DNA of 27,025 nt from Terfezia claveryi. Taxonomy: Eukaryota > Ascomycota > Pezizomycetes > Pezizales > Pezizaceae. The translations under genes were made by a program, and so were the position numbers. The stretch spans positions 1 to 27,025 of the forward strand of contig WHUX01000438.1 of assembly GCA_015179025.1 (NCBI GenBank), written 5' to 3'. Shown here one piece after another: positions 1-10,081 of the stretch. Each line of letters opens with the position of its first letter. Position 1 is the stretch's first letter. The notes below the pieces were generated by a model. That model saw only the letters and a list, made by a program, of their open reading frames with translations. It had not been told where the DNA came from and did not search any database.

Positions 1-16
1 ATGATTATTTTCAACA
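1..16 (-). repeat. start of copia 3' LTR (window-truncated)
   Basis: This stretch is identical to 5180-5195, the start of the 5' LTR, and sits directly after a purine-rich tract on the minus strand. The remaining roughly 630 bp of the 3' LTR should lie left of the window. Confidence 0.85.
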
Positions 17-26
17 CCCTTCTCAC
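17..26 (-). promoter_or_regulatory. copia polypurine tract
   Basis: On the minus strand this reads GTGAGAAGGG and abuts the TG that opens the 3' LTR. That is the usual position of the plus-strand primer for LTR retrotransposon reverse transcription. Confidence 0.7.
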
Positions 27-1468
27 TTGTTATCCTATGATTAATCCTTTGAGACAGGAGAACCGTGGACCAGGAAAGGCCTTTGTGCATATGTCCACTG
101 GATTGTGTTCACTAGGAATGTGTAAATAGCATGATAGTGCCAGAGTTACGAGTTCACGGACGAAGTGGCAAGCAATGTCAATATGCTTTGACTTATCGGA
201 GATTCGAGGATTATGAGACAGGTCAATAGAGCCGTTATTGTCACAAGAGAGGGAAGAGAGAATATCTTTGATAGAGAGCTCACTTAGTGCGTTTTGAAGC
301 CAAATTTGTTGTTTATAGCAGTAGAACCAGCAATGTATTCTGCTTCGGTAGTGGAGGTTGTCACACATTTTTGTTTTTGTATCTCCAGCAGATAGTACAA
401 GAGGCGAGCTTGAAGATATATTCTGAGGTTGACCTTCGAGTGTCACGATATCCAGCAAAGTCTGAATCAGTAAATCCTTCGAGTAAAGAGGTTGTCTGAG
501 TTTGTAGGTCAAGTAAGATTGCGAGTACCCTTAAGGTAGTGTAGGACTTATTTAACTGCTCCAAGGTAATCCTTCATAGTTTGTGAGAGAATTGTAAGAA
601 AGAGTTACAGAGTAAGCTAGGTCAAGACGTGTTCCAATAACTGTATACATGAGTGATCAATATTTGTAGATAGAGGGAGATGTCGTAACCTCATTTTATC
701 TGTATATTGTCGAAGAGTATGGTTCAAGTCAAGAGGAAGAGTGACGGGGTTGCAGTCCATCATACCGAAATGTTCGAGGATCTTGTCGATGTAGAGGATT
801 GGGATAGTGTATACTGTGCTTAGAGTACTCAATTCGAATTCCTAGAAGCCAATGTAAGTTACCCATATCAGTTAACTTAAACTCTATTTGAGTGACTGTT
901 TGTAGACTTCATAATGGCTGAGTCTTTATATCCGAATAAAGTAATGTCATCGACATAAAGGGCGAGTATGATTGTGCCAGACTTATGGACGAAGATGCAG
1001 GGGTCAAAGGCACAAGCAGAGAAACCTATTGTCAGGAGGAAAGATGTTAATCATCCATACCATGACGAGGAGACTGCTTTAATCCATAATAGATCGGTTA
1101 AGTTTAGCACACATGCCGTCAATCCGGGTGCCTTCCGGAGTTGCATGTAGATAATTTCATTCAAAGAGCCATAAAGGAAGGCTGCTTTGATATCCATTTG
1201 TTGAGGTTCCCATTGGAAGTGAGCAGATAGAGCAATAAGGAGGCGGAGAGAGTCGTATCGACAACAGGAGAGAAGATTTCATCGAAGTCTGTGCCAGGTT
1301 GTTGAGAAAACCTTGAGCAACTAGACGAGCCTTGTACTGATCGATATTCCCATTAGCATCTCGCTTAATCTTAAATACCCACTTGCTTCCAATAATATTC
1401 CTATCCTGTAGTATTGGAACCACTTTCCAAACATCTTGATCCTTCATAGCTTCCAACTCATCGTTCAT
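17..1468 (-). pseudogene. copia reverse transcriptase and RNase H, broken
   Basis: RT opens near 1468 with the copia RT N-terminus, including GSKWVFKIKRDANG and KARLVAQGF. The catalytic YVDD box is at 945-956 (LALYVDDITLFG). RNase H follows, with FTDSDFAGY and RRSTSEYIFKLA near 475-425, then the D-N-x-G-(A/S)-I and KHID-x-x-x-HF block near 235-150. The C-terminal tail contains DICTKAFPGPRF, the usual copia ending. The frame changes near 1310, between 945 and 832, near 565-600 and near 370, and stops interrupt the RT after the YVDD box. These domains would copy the element RNA into DNA and remove the template. Here the gene is dead. Confidence 0.88.
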
Positions 1469-1741
1469 AGCCTTTCTCCATTTTTCTTCATCAGGAGAGT
1501 TAATAGCCTGTTTAAAGGTTCAGGTTCATCACCATGTTGTAAGACTAAAGCAATCAACACTTTATCTTCTTCATTATCCTCATCAAAGACTTCAGGTGGG
1601 TCTTCGATTAATCTAGATCGACCATCAAACTGTATCTTTTACCGATTATAGGGACAATGGAGCTTGTGCAGTTCCGAATTTTATTGGCTTGAAAACAGCT
1701 CGACCTGCCTTGGTAATGTTGTAGGTCTAACTATTTTTCCG

Positions 1742-3260
1742 CTAACGATTCGGTGAAGTTTCCATGTTGGAGTCATCGGGTAAAGATTGTCGAAGGTCTT
1801 GAGGAAGTGAAGTAAGTGGTGAATATTCATCTCGATTTTGAGGTGGAGGAGGTAAGTGAACTTGTGGAGTTGGTTTGGATATAGGTCCAGGAGCTGGTGG
1901 AGGAGGTGATGACGTTGCAGTTGATGTTGGAGGAATAGGTGGTGAGGAAGTAGTTGTGTCCAATGTTGTTTCAGTCGGATAGGAAAGAGTCATACCAGGG
2001 AACCATGCTTTATGAACGAGTGGGTGTCCCTTGAAATACCATTCTTCTGCTTGTTTTGGATTTCGTATACACCATTGTTGCTAGAGATATTCATTTGGGA
2101 ATTCTGAGCTAGTGTATGAGATTACTTCAAGTGGAGAAGTAGGAGGAGAAGCAGTATTCGTAGTTGGTAACCATGATGGATTAGTCGAGTGAGATATAGG
2201 TAGAGGTACCCCTTCTGGAGTTGTACTCGGTCTGAAAATGACATCTTGTGCTCGAACTATATAAGTATGCTTTCTAGAAGGTACATGGACCTTATAGATA
2301 GCTGTGCTATTAGTATAACCAATGAATATACCTTTCTCAGCCCATGGTAGGAGTTTACTGCCTGCAGGTCATTGTTCCTCAGGTATGTATATATAACATT
2401 CCTTACCGAAGGGTTGAAGATGAGAGATGGTAGGTTAATTGCCATGAAAGACCTCATAGGGAGTCTTCCCTTTGACAGTACTATGAGGTGACCGATTTCG
2501 AAGATAGGTCGAAGTTGAGCATGCTTCAGCCCAGAATCTTTTGTCCATATTTGTCAACATAGCCCTCATCATATTCTGTATTGTTTGGTTGAAGCGTTCA
2601 GCTACACCATTAGATTCATGAGAGTAAGGGGGCGTTAGTTCATGCACGATGCCTTTTGACTTAAAGAACTGTTCAAGATCTTTATTAACATACTCTCCAC
2701 CATTATCAGTACGAAACCATTTAACATGGTATAATGTTTGCTTCTCAACCAAGGTAACAAAGTCTTAGATTGATTTGGTTGAGTCGGATTTCTGTTTAAG
2801 GAAGTAGACTCAAGAAGCATGAGAGTAGTCATCGATAAGTGTGATGAAGTAGCTTGCTCCACCAAAAGAGGGTGTGGGGAGTTTATCACTAAGATCTGAG
2901 TGAATAAGTTCGAGAATATTAGAGGCACGAGATATTGTAGACTTAGGGACAAAGTGAGTAGATTTGGCGAGTATGCATGGCTCGCAATGATAGTTATCAG
3001 GGGGTGTTGGGAGAATATCACCGTCAGAGTAGAGTTCTTTATGTTTGAGAACAGTAATAGCTTAATGACCGAATGACTGATGCCAGTGATCGATAGTTTT
3101 TTGAGAGGAGGAAACTAATGCCTTTTCATTTGACTAAATAATAAATGGGAGACTTCCAACAAATTCCACCATAAACAACACAGAATCATTGCCTTTCTTT
3201 GTAACATTGAAACCCAGAGTCTGTAGAAAAAGTGGAAAGACGAGATCGAACAGCATTCCA
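1742..3260 (-). pseudogene. copia integrase, broken
   Basis: The N-terminal HHCC zinc-binding region is near 3105-2960 (WHQSFGH, then YHCEPCILAK). The catalytic core follows: first Asp in IHSDL near 2895, second in FRTDNGGEY near 2715-2697, Glu in HESNGVAERFNQT near 2625-2590. All three DDE residues are retained. Stops occur inside the core, a TGA after DDYSHAS where the family has Trp and a TAA near 2764, both explained by C-to-T change. Downstream is a Pro/Ser/Thr-rich linker (about 1990-1745, runs of PPPP) that normally joins copia integrase to RT. The enzyme would insert the cDNA into the genome. Confidence 0.88.
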
Positions 3261-3269
3261 AGAAAACAG

Positions 3270-4471
3270 TCAGTGACCAAGAGAAGGAACATATCGAACA
3301 TTGACAAGACGAACAGTGGAAGTAGAGCCGTTAGGGAGTAGACAGTTAAGAAGGACTGTCCCTTTTCCTTTAGCTTCGAGGAGATTATTGCCAGCTTCTT
3401 CTACAGTTCCACTATACTCTGAAAAGTTCTCGAAGTGTCCTATGTCATTGGTCATGTAAGTACTGCATGCTGTATCGAATTTCCAGATGGTTTTTCGGGA
3501 TGAGTTACTGATGCTGAGAGCCTCGTCCTTGGAGCTACCAGAGCTGCCAACAATAAGAGCCTGTTCCTTCTTGTCTTCCTTCTTTTTATCCTTCTTCTTA
3601 TCCTCATTTAACTTCTTCAACTTTTGACACTTCTGCCATGTATGACCTGTGTATTTGCCGAGTTGATGCTTCTTGCAATAGGTGCATTCCACATCGGAGT
3701 CCTTGTTCTGTTGTTGTGATTGCTGCTGTTGAGGCTTGCCTTTCTTTTTGAAGGAGGCAGAGAGAGCAGTATCCCGTTTTTCGATTTCGGAACCAACAGA
3801 GAGAAGTTGTAATTGTGCATCGGCATATGTAAGGTCGGACTTAGTTGAGAGGTTGTCGACTATATTACAGTGATGTTCAACGAGGAAGGAGAGGAGGATG
3901 TCTCTTTTGGCTTCATCCTTATCAAGGAAAGTGCGGAGGGATTTGCGATATTCATTTAAGAGCCAGTGAGGGAGTAAAGTTGAGACCACTTAGTCTCATA
4001 TTGCTCAATGAAGTCGGCAAAGGAGGTAGTAGGAGTGTAGGTTGAGGCTAAAGTGAAGAGTGTGTGCAGTTGATGTACGAAAGAGAATGGAGTATCATGG
4101 TAATACTGGTCTTTGAGATGAGTCTAGATTTCGTGTAGTGAATCAAACTTAGAAACGACCTTCAGTATAGGTTTGCTAATAACCTGTATTAGCATGAGGA
4201 TAGTTTGATTTTCCATAGCTGCGAAGAGTTCTTTCTCTTCTTGTGTCGCATCTGTCACAGGTTTAAGTCCTTCAATAACGAGTTCCTTACAACTCATACC
4301 TATCATAATCATCTTGACAGTATCAGCCCAGTCTTTATAGTTATCTTTGCTGGTAAGTGAATCAATATTATCGAGTTTGACTGGAATAGGCTTGAAGTCT
4401 TTCGGTGGTTGGAAGATAGAAGGTACAGCCTTTCCTTTACCACCAGAACCAGAACCTGAACCGGATGCCAT
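3270..4471 (-). pseudogene. copia gag and protease, frameshifted
   Basis: The start ATG (4471-4469) is followed by a Gly/Ser-rich N-terminus and a UBN2-like copia capsid region (DNYKDWADTVKMIM). A TAG at 4126-4124 replaces a probable Trp. The frame then changes near 3960. The second part carries a Gln-rich stretch, a zinc knuckle (CTYC...GHTWQKC, 3686-3627, spacing C-x2-C-x9-H-x4-C), a Lys/Glu-rich segment and the aspartic protease site FDTACSTYMTN near 3476. The DTA triplet is a variant of the usual D-S/T-G and may be native to this lineage. The protease tail VRYVPSLGH ends at a stop. Gag forms the particle and the protease matures it. Confidence 0.85.
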
Positions 4472-4536
4472 TGTATAGATATATATAGGAGGGAAGGTGA
4501 ATACGAGAAAGTTATCGAGTTGTCCTAAGCTATTTT

Positions 4537-4551
4537 GGGCTCATAACCTAT
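4537..4551 (-). other. copia primer-binding site (probable)
   Basis: Directly after the CA end of the 5' LTR the minus strand reads ATAGGTTATGAGCCC, which resembles the tRNA-complementary sites that follow copia LTRs. The priming tRNA was not identified. Confidence 0.6.
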
Positions 4552-5195
4552 TGAAAGGTTACTATGAGTAAAGGTATTGCGGTAGTAATTATGGAGGTAG
4601 TAGCAGTGGACTGTAGTGCTATTAAGCAGAGAGTGCGAGCGAGCGAGCGAGCAGAAGTGCGAGAGAGCAGATGGTTAAACTATGTCGAGAGTAGAGAGTC
4701 TATCGAGTCTAATCAAGAAGTGTATAGAACTAGATACAGGAGTAGGAAACTCGAATATAATAGTACAAGTTGAGGGTAAAGATTTAGTAAGGAAGTCTAA
4801 GTTACATAACCTAAGAATAGTATATCGTGCACATATGAATAAAGAAATACATAGAGGTGTGCGACTGAGACAGTAATATGAGTTAATGAATATAACAGAA
4901 AGTCATAGAAGTGGTGATCGTTGAGTCATGACAACTGAGACAAGCAAGCAGTAACCTTAAGTAGTAAAGTAGCATCATGCAACGATAATAGATACTAAGT
5001 TAGGAAAGTAAGCAAAGATAATAGGAACATGTGAACGACATGTGAACATATAGGAAAGAAATAATGCAGAAGTCCTTAATCGGGTAGCAAGTGTCCATAT
5101 TGGGTATCAGTATGATGTGGAAGTAATCGTAAGAGAGAACGATGTATTGTATGGAAATACTTAACTATATCGAAAGAAAATGATTATTTTCAACA
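4552..5195 (-). repeat. copia 5' LTR, 644 bp
   Basis: It begins TGTTGAAAAT at 5195 and ends CTTTCA at 4552 on the minus strand, with the standard TG...CA ends. The start is set by identity with positions 1-16 and the end by the primer-binding site. It contains a short (CTCG)n run at about 4637-4655. No long open frame belongs to it. Confidence 0.85.
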
Positions 5196-5219
5196 GTCTA
5201 GAGATGACTTAGGATCCCT

Positions 5220-5900
5220 TTTACCTAGATGACTATACTATGTATGATTTGTTGTGGATTACCCTTTTCTCCCATTACCTGACTGGCGAGGGAGAGGCAT
5301 GGGTTTATGTGAAGATTGTCGATACCCATTGGTAAGTTAATTGTTGTATTAAAATATTGGAGTGCTAACATACCTATTATAGATACTCTCCCAGACCTAC
5401 CAGATCCCTGACAGCAGAATCATTTGGCATTCTGTCGATATACTAGTACAATGGCATCCCCCACCTAGGATAACAGTATTATGTTGTGGGCAAGAGGTCT
5501 GGCTTTAGCCTTCAAGAAGGTATCTTACTAATCCTTGCATATAGATAGCGTGGCAGGCTAATTATATCTAGACCTCTCAAGATTTTGCAACTTACAGACA
5601 GCCCCAATTGGCCATTGAGATCCAGCATACTCCAACTAGATTTGACTAATATCTCTAACAATATATCAGAGCCAGATGGATGCTTTGAGCCTAGAAGTGA
5701 ACTCTTACCATACAGCTCAGAGAACTCAGATGATATCCACGATGACATTGTGGATCCATTTTGGAATGAATGTACGATCGTGCACTTGGATTGGAATTGG
5801 GTTTGGCGTCCTGTTGATATGCTATGGCATGATTGACAGACGTATTTTATGTATAGATAGGTTTGGGTTATCAAGGAAAGTACTGTAGGTACCTTATAAA
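5220..5900 (+). pseudogene. unrecognised decayed coding remnant with an intron-like segment
   Basis: I do not recognise this gene. A possible exon from about 5245 reads LFSHYLTGEGEAWVYVK. It is followed by a textbook small fungal intron at 5332-5382 (GTAAGT donor, GCTAAC branch site, TATAG acceptor, 51 bp). Later, 5676-5888 is open for 70 codons and has a hydrophobic stretch, WIGIGFGVLLICYGMI, that could span a membrane. Stops interrupt all other frames. It lies between the copia LTR and the hAT element, so it may be a host-gene relic cut by the copia insertion or part of an older element. Confidence 0.3.
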
Positions 5901-5913
5901 TATCTCCCATAGA

Positions 5914-5963
5914 ATCCGTGACAAGCACATGTTATCCGTGACAAGCACACGTTATCCGTGACA
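5914..5963 (+). repeat. ATCCGTGACA array A, three copies
   Basis: ATCCGTGACA occurs at 5914, 5934 and 5954, an exact 20-bp period, about 130 bp upstream of the hAT start codon. The filler between copies is AGCACATGTT or AGCACACGTT. Confidence 0.9.
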
Positions 5964-6520
5964 TACTACAAATGATCTCAGAATATGAATAAATAGGCCT
6001 CTCTTCCCTACTGCCCTTCCAAATCTATTATCGCCAACTCCTAGGAACACAATAGCTAGACGAACTTGTACTACTAGCCCTATACTCCAACATGTCTCTA
6101 TCTTCAAGTGTGCCCGTACATCAATCGAGCCTAATAGCTTCCCCTCTCACCAGAATATTAGGCGGGACAGTTTTCCAGTGGGAAGCCAAACAATCTACAC
6201 CATTTGATACATGGTGGGAAACGACCGAGTAGGCAGGCAAGCTCCACGACAATCTGGCTAAAGATCTAAGAAGTAATAATATTAACCCACTCCGATGGGA
6301 TTCTAAGCTCCGAATAGCAGCGCACTGGGCCCAATTCAGACAAGGGGTTAAGATTTATAGCGGTGAGCTATACATATTTTGCTTAGCTTGCAAGGGTACC
6401 TTGCAACACCTTAGTGCCTTTAATATGGGTATGACACATATAAGAACTCATCTTAGCTCAGGCAGGTGCCGCTCTGCTAGTGGGCGAAAGAATTAGGACA
6501 TTTCAACCCTATTTGGGAAG

Positions 6521-6579
6521 GTAATTATATAATTCGTACCTACCTACAATAATTGGGTATAGGCTCACGTTACAAGTAG
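6521..6579 (+). other. hAT intron 1, 59 bp
   Basis: GTAATT donor and TAG acceptor. Removing it joins GGK and TTPAV codons in phase 0 across the transposase. Confidence 0.75.
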
Positions 6580-7299
6580 ACAACACCTGCAGTTGTACAA
6601 TCCCTTGAATTGCAATTCAGTGATGATCACTTCAAACATGAACTTATGAAAACTATAATTGGTGCAAACTTACCTTTCCGAACCATCGAACATCCACAGT
6701 TCCAGTATCTTCTGAAATTTCTTAGATCTGGGATTAATATCCCCTATGCGACAACACTTCGCTGGAGCATATATCACTATGCCACTGAAGTTCAACAGAA
6801 GCTTCAAAAAAGCCTTCCGGAAGATATATTCCTCCACCTCGCTACAGACTGTTGGACTTCTCTGAACAAGTTAGTGTTCATAGGCACAACACTCCATTAT
6901 ATAGACTAGGATTAGCAGCTGTACCAATATATGATTGGATTCCAGTACTTAGGTGGGGAAGCTCATAATGCTATACACTTGGGTAATCAGCTAGGAAATT
7001 TAATTCAGGAATATGGTATTTCGAACTGAGTCTTGGCCATCGTTTCGGACAATGCCAGTGTCAATGCGGCATTGGCTAAGCATTTACAAGCCAATGTATT
7101 CAGTGCTAAATGGGACCCCCAGCAATACCGACTTCCCTGCCTCGTACATGTGATTACGCTAGTAAGCAACCAGTTTATGAAAGAACTCAGGTCAAACCCA
7201 GATAATGATGATACTGCCTCGTCCACCCTTGCTATTGAGTCTTCAATCAGAGCACTGCAGATTTATGCTCCAGGTACATTCGCACGATCTGTTTGCAAA

Positions 7300-7421
7300 G
7301 TAAGTTATCTTCTGAGCTGCTTAATAAAGATGTCACGGAATAGTGGACATGTCACAGAATAGCGGACATGTCACGAAAGGCTAATACGTGTCACGGAATC
7401 CTATTGCTAACATTTGTCTAG
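7300..7421 (+). other. hAT intron 2, 122 bp, carrying array B
   Basis: GTAAGT donor, GCTAAC branch site and TAG acceptor. Splicing joins SVCK to VRELCK in phase 0. More than half of the intron is array B. Confidence 0.85.
7331..7398 (-). repeat. ATCCGTGACA-like array B inside intron 2, four copies, inverted
   Basis: TGTCACGGAA-type copies start at 7331, 7350, 7369 and 7389, a 19-20-bp period. They are in the opposite orientation to arrays A, C and D. Confidence 0.88.
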
Positions 7422-8047
7422 GTTCGAGAGCTCTGTAAAACTATAGTAGCTAGCCCACAACACCTGGCACAATTCAAGGAACTCCAAACTGATTCCCGTG
7501 CGCCCATGGGGCTCATTCAGGACATCAAAACTCCCTGGAACTCAACTTTTGAAATGCTTACTCGAGCATTGAAACTCCAGTACTACATTGAGTAATGGAT
7601 CGCTCTATCTACAATAGAGAGCAAGTACTCAAAGTTATAGTTGAGTCAAGAAGAGTGGAACCAAGTTTAGGAGGCTACTATTTTCCTGAAACCTTTATTG
7701 GATTACACTCATGCTATATCTACAGGGTAGCATACGACCATACAGAATACGTTCTTTATCTACATTGATATCTTCGACCATATAAAAAAACAGTGGAAAC
7801 GTATACGCAAACTTCCAGCTAATCCTACTTAGACTATAGGGTTTCTCTCTGCAACAAAAGTATGTCAGCAAATCTTCAAGAAGTATTATTCTAGGACAGA
7901 AAAACAATCTCTCATCTACAACCTTACAACCATCCTTGATCCATCTAAGAAATTATCTTTGCATAACGACTGGGGAAATCTTAATGTCCAAGATCCAAGT
8001 GGTACACAGTAGAACGGGGAATATATTTTATATACGGAGTATTACAA

Positions 8048-8203
8048 GTACGTATGAATTCCATCAGCACATAACGATTTTGGCTCATGTGTTTTCCATG
8101 ACACTATTTTCCATGACACCATTTTCCGTGACACCATTTTCCATGACAGGAGACTATTCGTGATATACCGAAAAATATAATTCTTACCAAATTCGCTTCT
8201 TAG
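8048..8203 (+). other. hAT intron 3, 156 bp, carrying array C
   Basis: GTACGT donor and TTAG acceptor. Splicing joins EYYK to VQFEDYF by sharing a codon, which restores the frame up to the dimerisation domain. Confidence 0.78.
8094..8148 (+). repeat. TTCCRTGACA array C inside intron 3, four copies
   Basis: Copies at 8094, 8109, 8124 and 8139 give an exact 15-bp period. The core is TTCCATGACA or TTCCGTGACA with filler CTATT or CCATT. Confidence 0.88.
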
Positions 8204-9065
8204 GGTTCAGTTTGAAGATTATTTTGAATATAATTATGCCAAGTATGCGCCAGAAGCCTAGGTTCATAACATACAAGTGGATGATGGAGAATAATCTTAT
8301 ATAATGCGTCGACTACAAGAGCGTACCACAAGCCAATCGGAGGATGTACCAGAAATCAAGAGATACCTGGCAAATCCGGTAATAACACTGAATGAGAAAT
8401 GCCCTCTATCCTGGTGGAAGGTGCATGCTAATGAATATCCTATGCTGGTACGAATGGCGAGGGACATATTGAGCATTCCACTTACATCTGTCCCAGTAGA
8501 GTGAATATTCAGCAATACTTGAAATATTTTGCCATACTGATGCAACAGAATGGGTTACCAGATGATAACTGCGCTGATATTGACCAAATCGTGGGATGCT
8601 GTACATGCGAAATACGGAACCCCAAAGGCACAAATTAGACCAGCACATGTAGAAGAAGGTATAGCTGATTTGGATAAAGATGAGGTAATACTAGAGAAAC
8701 AAGCCCTCAGCTATGATACAGACTTCCTCAACTGCATAGTAGCACAGTCCCTAGATACCGTTTAGGGACAGACGGACATGGATTCAGATACACATTGTGA
8801 TACGGAAGTAGCTGGGAGCCGGATAATGGACGAGTACCTCCTAAATGACCTGGCAGATTTAGCGTCCGAGAATGCCAGCCCATCGCATAGTTTCACGGAA
8901 GATTCTACCTCAGACATGTCCAACTCGTTCCATCGAAGTCTATTGTATGGGCAAGCAGCAATACCATATCCTTCAACTCCATATCGAAGTGCCCGAAAGC
9001 GCTGTTTATCACAGTCCGTGAGTCTAACGCCGATGATGGCAAGCAGGTTTCAGAAGAAACTGTGA

Positions 9066-9673
9066 CCTACGCAGTATAGGAACTACAAAGTATGAGTAGG
9101 TAGGGGTGTTGATAGCATGTGGGGTATACTGGTAGGTAAGTATTAGTGCAGGTTCTAGGGAAAATTTCATTTCTATATTAGGAGTACTTTCTTCATTTAG
9201 GTTTGCTATTTTAGTTGTTATATGGGATAGCTGGAGTTTTGAGGATTTTATGGGCAACATTTCTTTATCTATTTCTGTTGGGAGTTACTTTTTAATTCAG
9301 TTTGCTTTCTTTTTGATGGTATGTGGGAGGGCCGGTTTTAGGTGAGAGGGCAGTATAAGCGGGATCGAAGAATTACTTTACCTCGATCTTGAGATATTGA
9401 GATTTGTTTAGACATAAGTATTAGGAATTTGATGGTTAGTTTAGGTTTCTATGTTTGCAGAATTAAAGCGATTTGTTTCATGAGAATCAGAGTGTGCAGA
9501 AATTGATAAGGTATCAACGAATGTAATTCACATTAGCACACAAGGCAGGGTAAGATTATACAGGAGAACGACAAGGGAATGGACGGAAGGTTAGCCACTA
9601 GTAGAATGCAGTTGAGAAATAGCGGTAAGGATTGAGCAGGAGAGGAAAAATCAAGTCCGTAATAGGAGGAGGA
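9066..9673. other. gene-free interval after the hAT transposase
   Basis: AT-rich with stops in all frames. I see no domain, repeat or RNA gene here. It probably represents the hAT 3' untranslated and subterminal region. Confidence 0.6.
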
Positions 9674-9777
9674 ATCCATGACAGGCAGGGCAATCCTTGA
9701 CAGGAGGATGGATCCGTGACAGGAGGACGGATCCATGACAGGAGGACAGAGAATGACAGGAGGAGTGATTCGTGACA
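9674..9777 (+). repeat. ATCCRTGACA array D, six copies
   Basis: Copies begin at 9674, 9693, 9712, 9731, 9749 (degenerate) and 9768, an 18-19-bp period, mostly separated by GGAGGA-type filler. This is the densest array and lies about 610 bp past the transposase stop. Confidence 0.88.
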
Positions 9778-9940
9778 GATAATGGAGAAAACACGAAACC
9801 AAGACTGAGGTGAAATATGAGTGACTAATTCTTGACGAGGACTCGGTCGATTACCGAGTAGTCACCGAGTTGGCGACGAGTTGGCTTCCGAAGAATGGAC
9901 ATCAGTGCGAATCAGTACAGAGTAAGAAAAATAGTAGTAG
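9778..9940. other. spacer with a short stem-loop
   Basis: This joins the hAT region and gypsy-I. A perfect 7-bp inverted repeat, ACTCGGT/ACCGAGT (9841-9859, loop CGATT), is followed by two more CGAGT motifs. I found no gypsy-I LTR, primer site or gag here. Confidence 0.45.
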
Positions 9941-10081
9941 AACTCACCTCGACTCGAGCCGATACGTACACTACATGCTCTCAGCAAAGTTCGAGCAATA
10001 ATTCCTGCCCATCAGGAACCAGTTACTATCCAACCGGAAAACATTCTACGATTCCAGCTAAGTGTATAAAAGAGATCTAGA

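Larger units (their letters stand above)
1..5195 (-). mobile_element. Ty1/copia LTR retrotransposon, nearly complete, degenerate
   Basis: On the minus strand the order is 5' LTR (5195-4552), primer-binding site, gag, protease, integrase, RT, RNase H, polypurine tract, then the first 16 nt of the 3' LTR. Integrase ahead of RT is the copia order. The ends are fixed by a 16-nt identity between 1-16 and 5180-5195, which reads TGTTGAAAATAATCAT on the minus strand. The reading frame changes about six times (near 3960, 3260, 1310, 945-832, 600-565 and 370) and there are many in-frame stops, so the element cannot act on its own. The right-hand target duplication would be GTCTA (5196-5200); its partner lies beyond the left window edge. 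Confidence 0.93.
6092..9065 (+). pseudogene. hAT transposase, four exons, many nonsense changes
   Basis: Exons are 6092-6520, 6580-7299, 7422-8047 and 8204-9065, all joining in frame, for about 880 residues. Exon 1 has a BED-like zinc finger (FCLACKG ... HIRTHLSSGRCR). The middle holds the RNase H-like core, including ATDCWTS, AIVSDNASVN, LPCLVHV and IKTPWNSTFEML. Exon 4 has the C-terminal hAT dimerisation block (EIKRYL, CPLSWWKVHANEYPMLVRMARDILSIP). Stops fall where the family keeps Gln, Trp or Arg. Three TGA codons replace probable CGA Arg codons within the 8500-8545 block just after VPVE. No frameshift is needed. Known family role: cut-and-paste transposition in the nucleus. Confidence 0.88.
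5914..9777 (+). mobile_element. hAT-family DNA transposon, limits approximate
   Basis: The extent is set by the transposase (6092-9065) and by the outermost ATCCGTGACA arrays on each side. hAT transposons often carry short subterminal repeats bound by their transposase, so these arrays probably lie near the ends. I could not find convincing terminal inverted repeats or an 8-bp target duplication, so the true ends may lie further out. Confidence 0.55.

Noticed and set aside
5914..9777. Decamer arrays as a CRISPR-like array
   Set aside because: Repeats are 10 bp and spacers only 5-10 bp, the context is a fungal hAT element with introns, and no cas gene is present.
9533..9802. Minus-strand open frame of 89 codons
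   Set aside because: It is mostly a translation of array D and has repeated Ser/Pro motifs with no domain.
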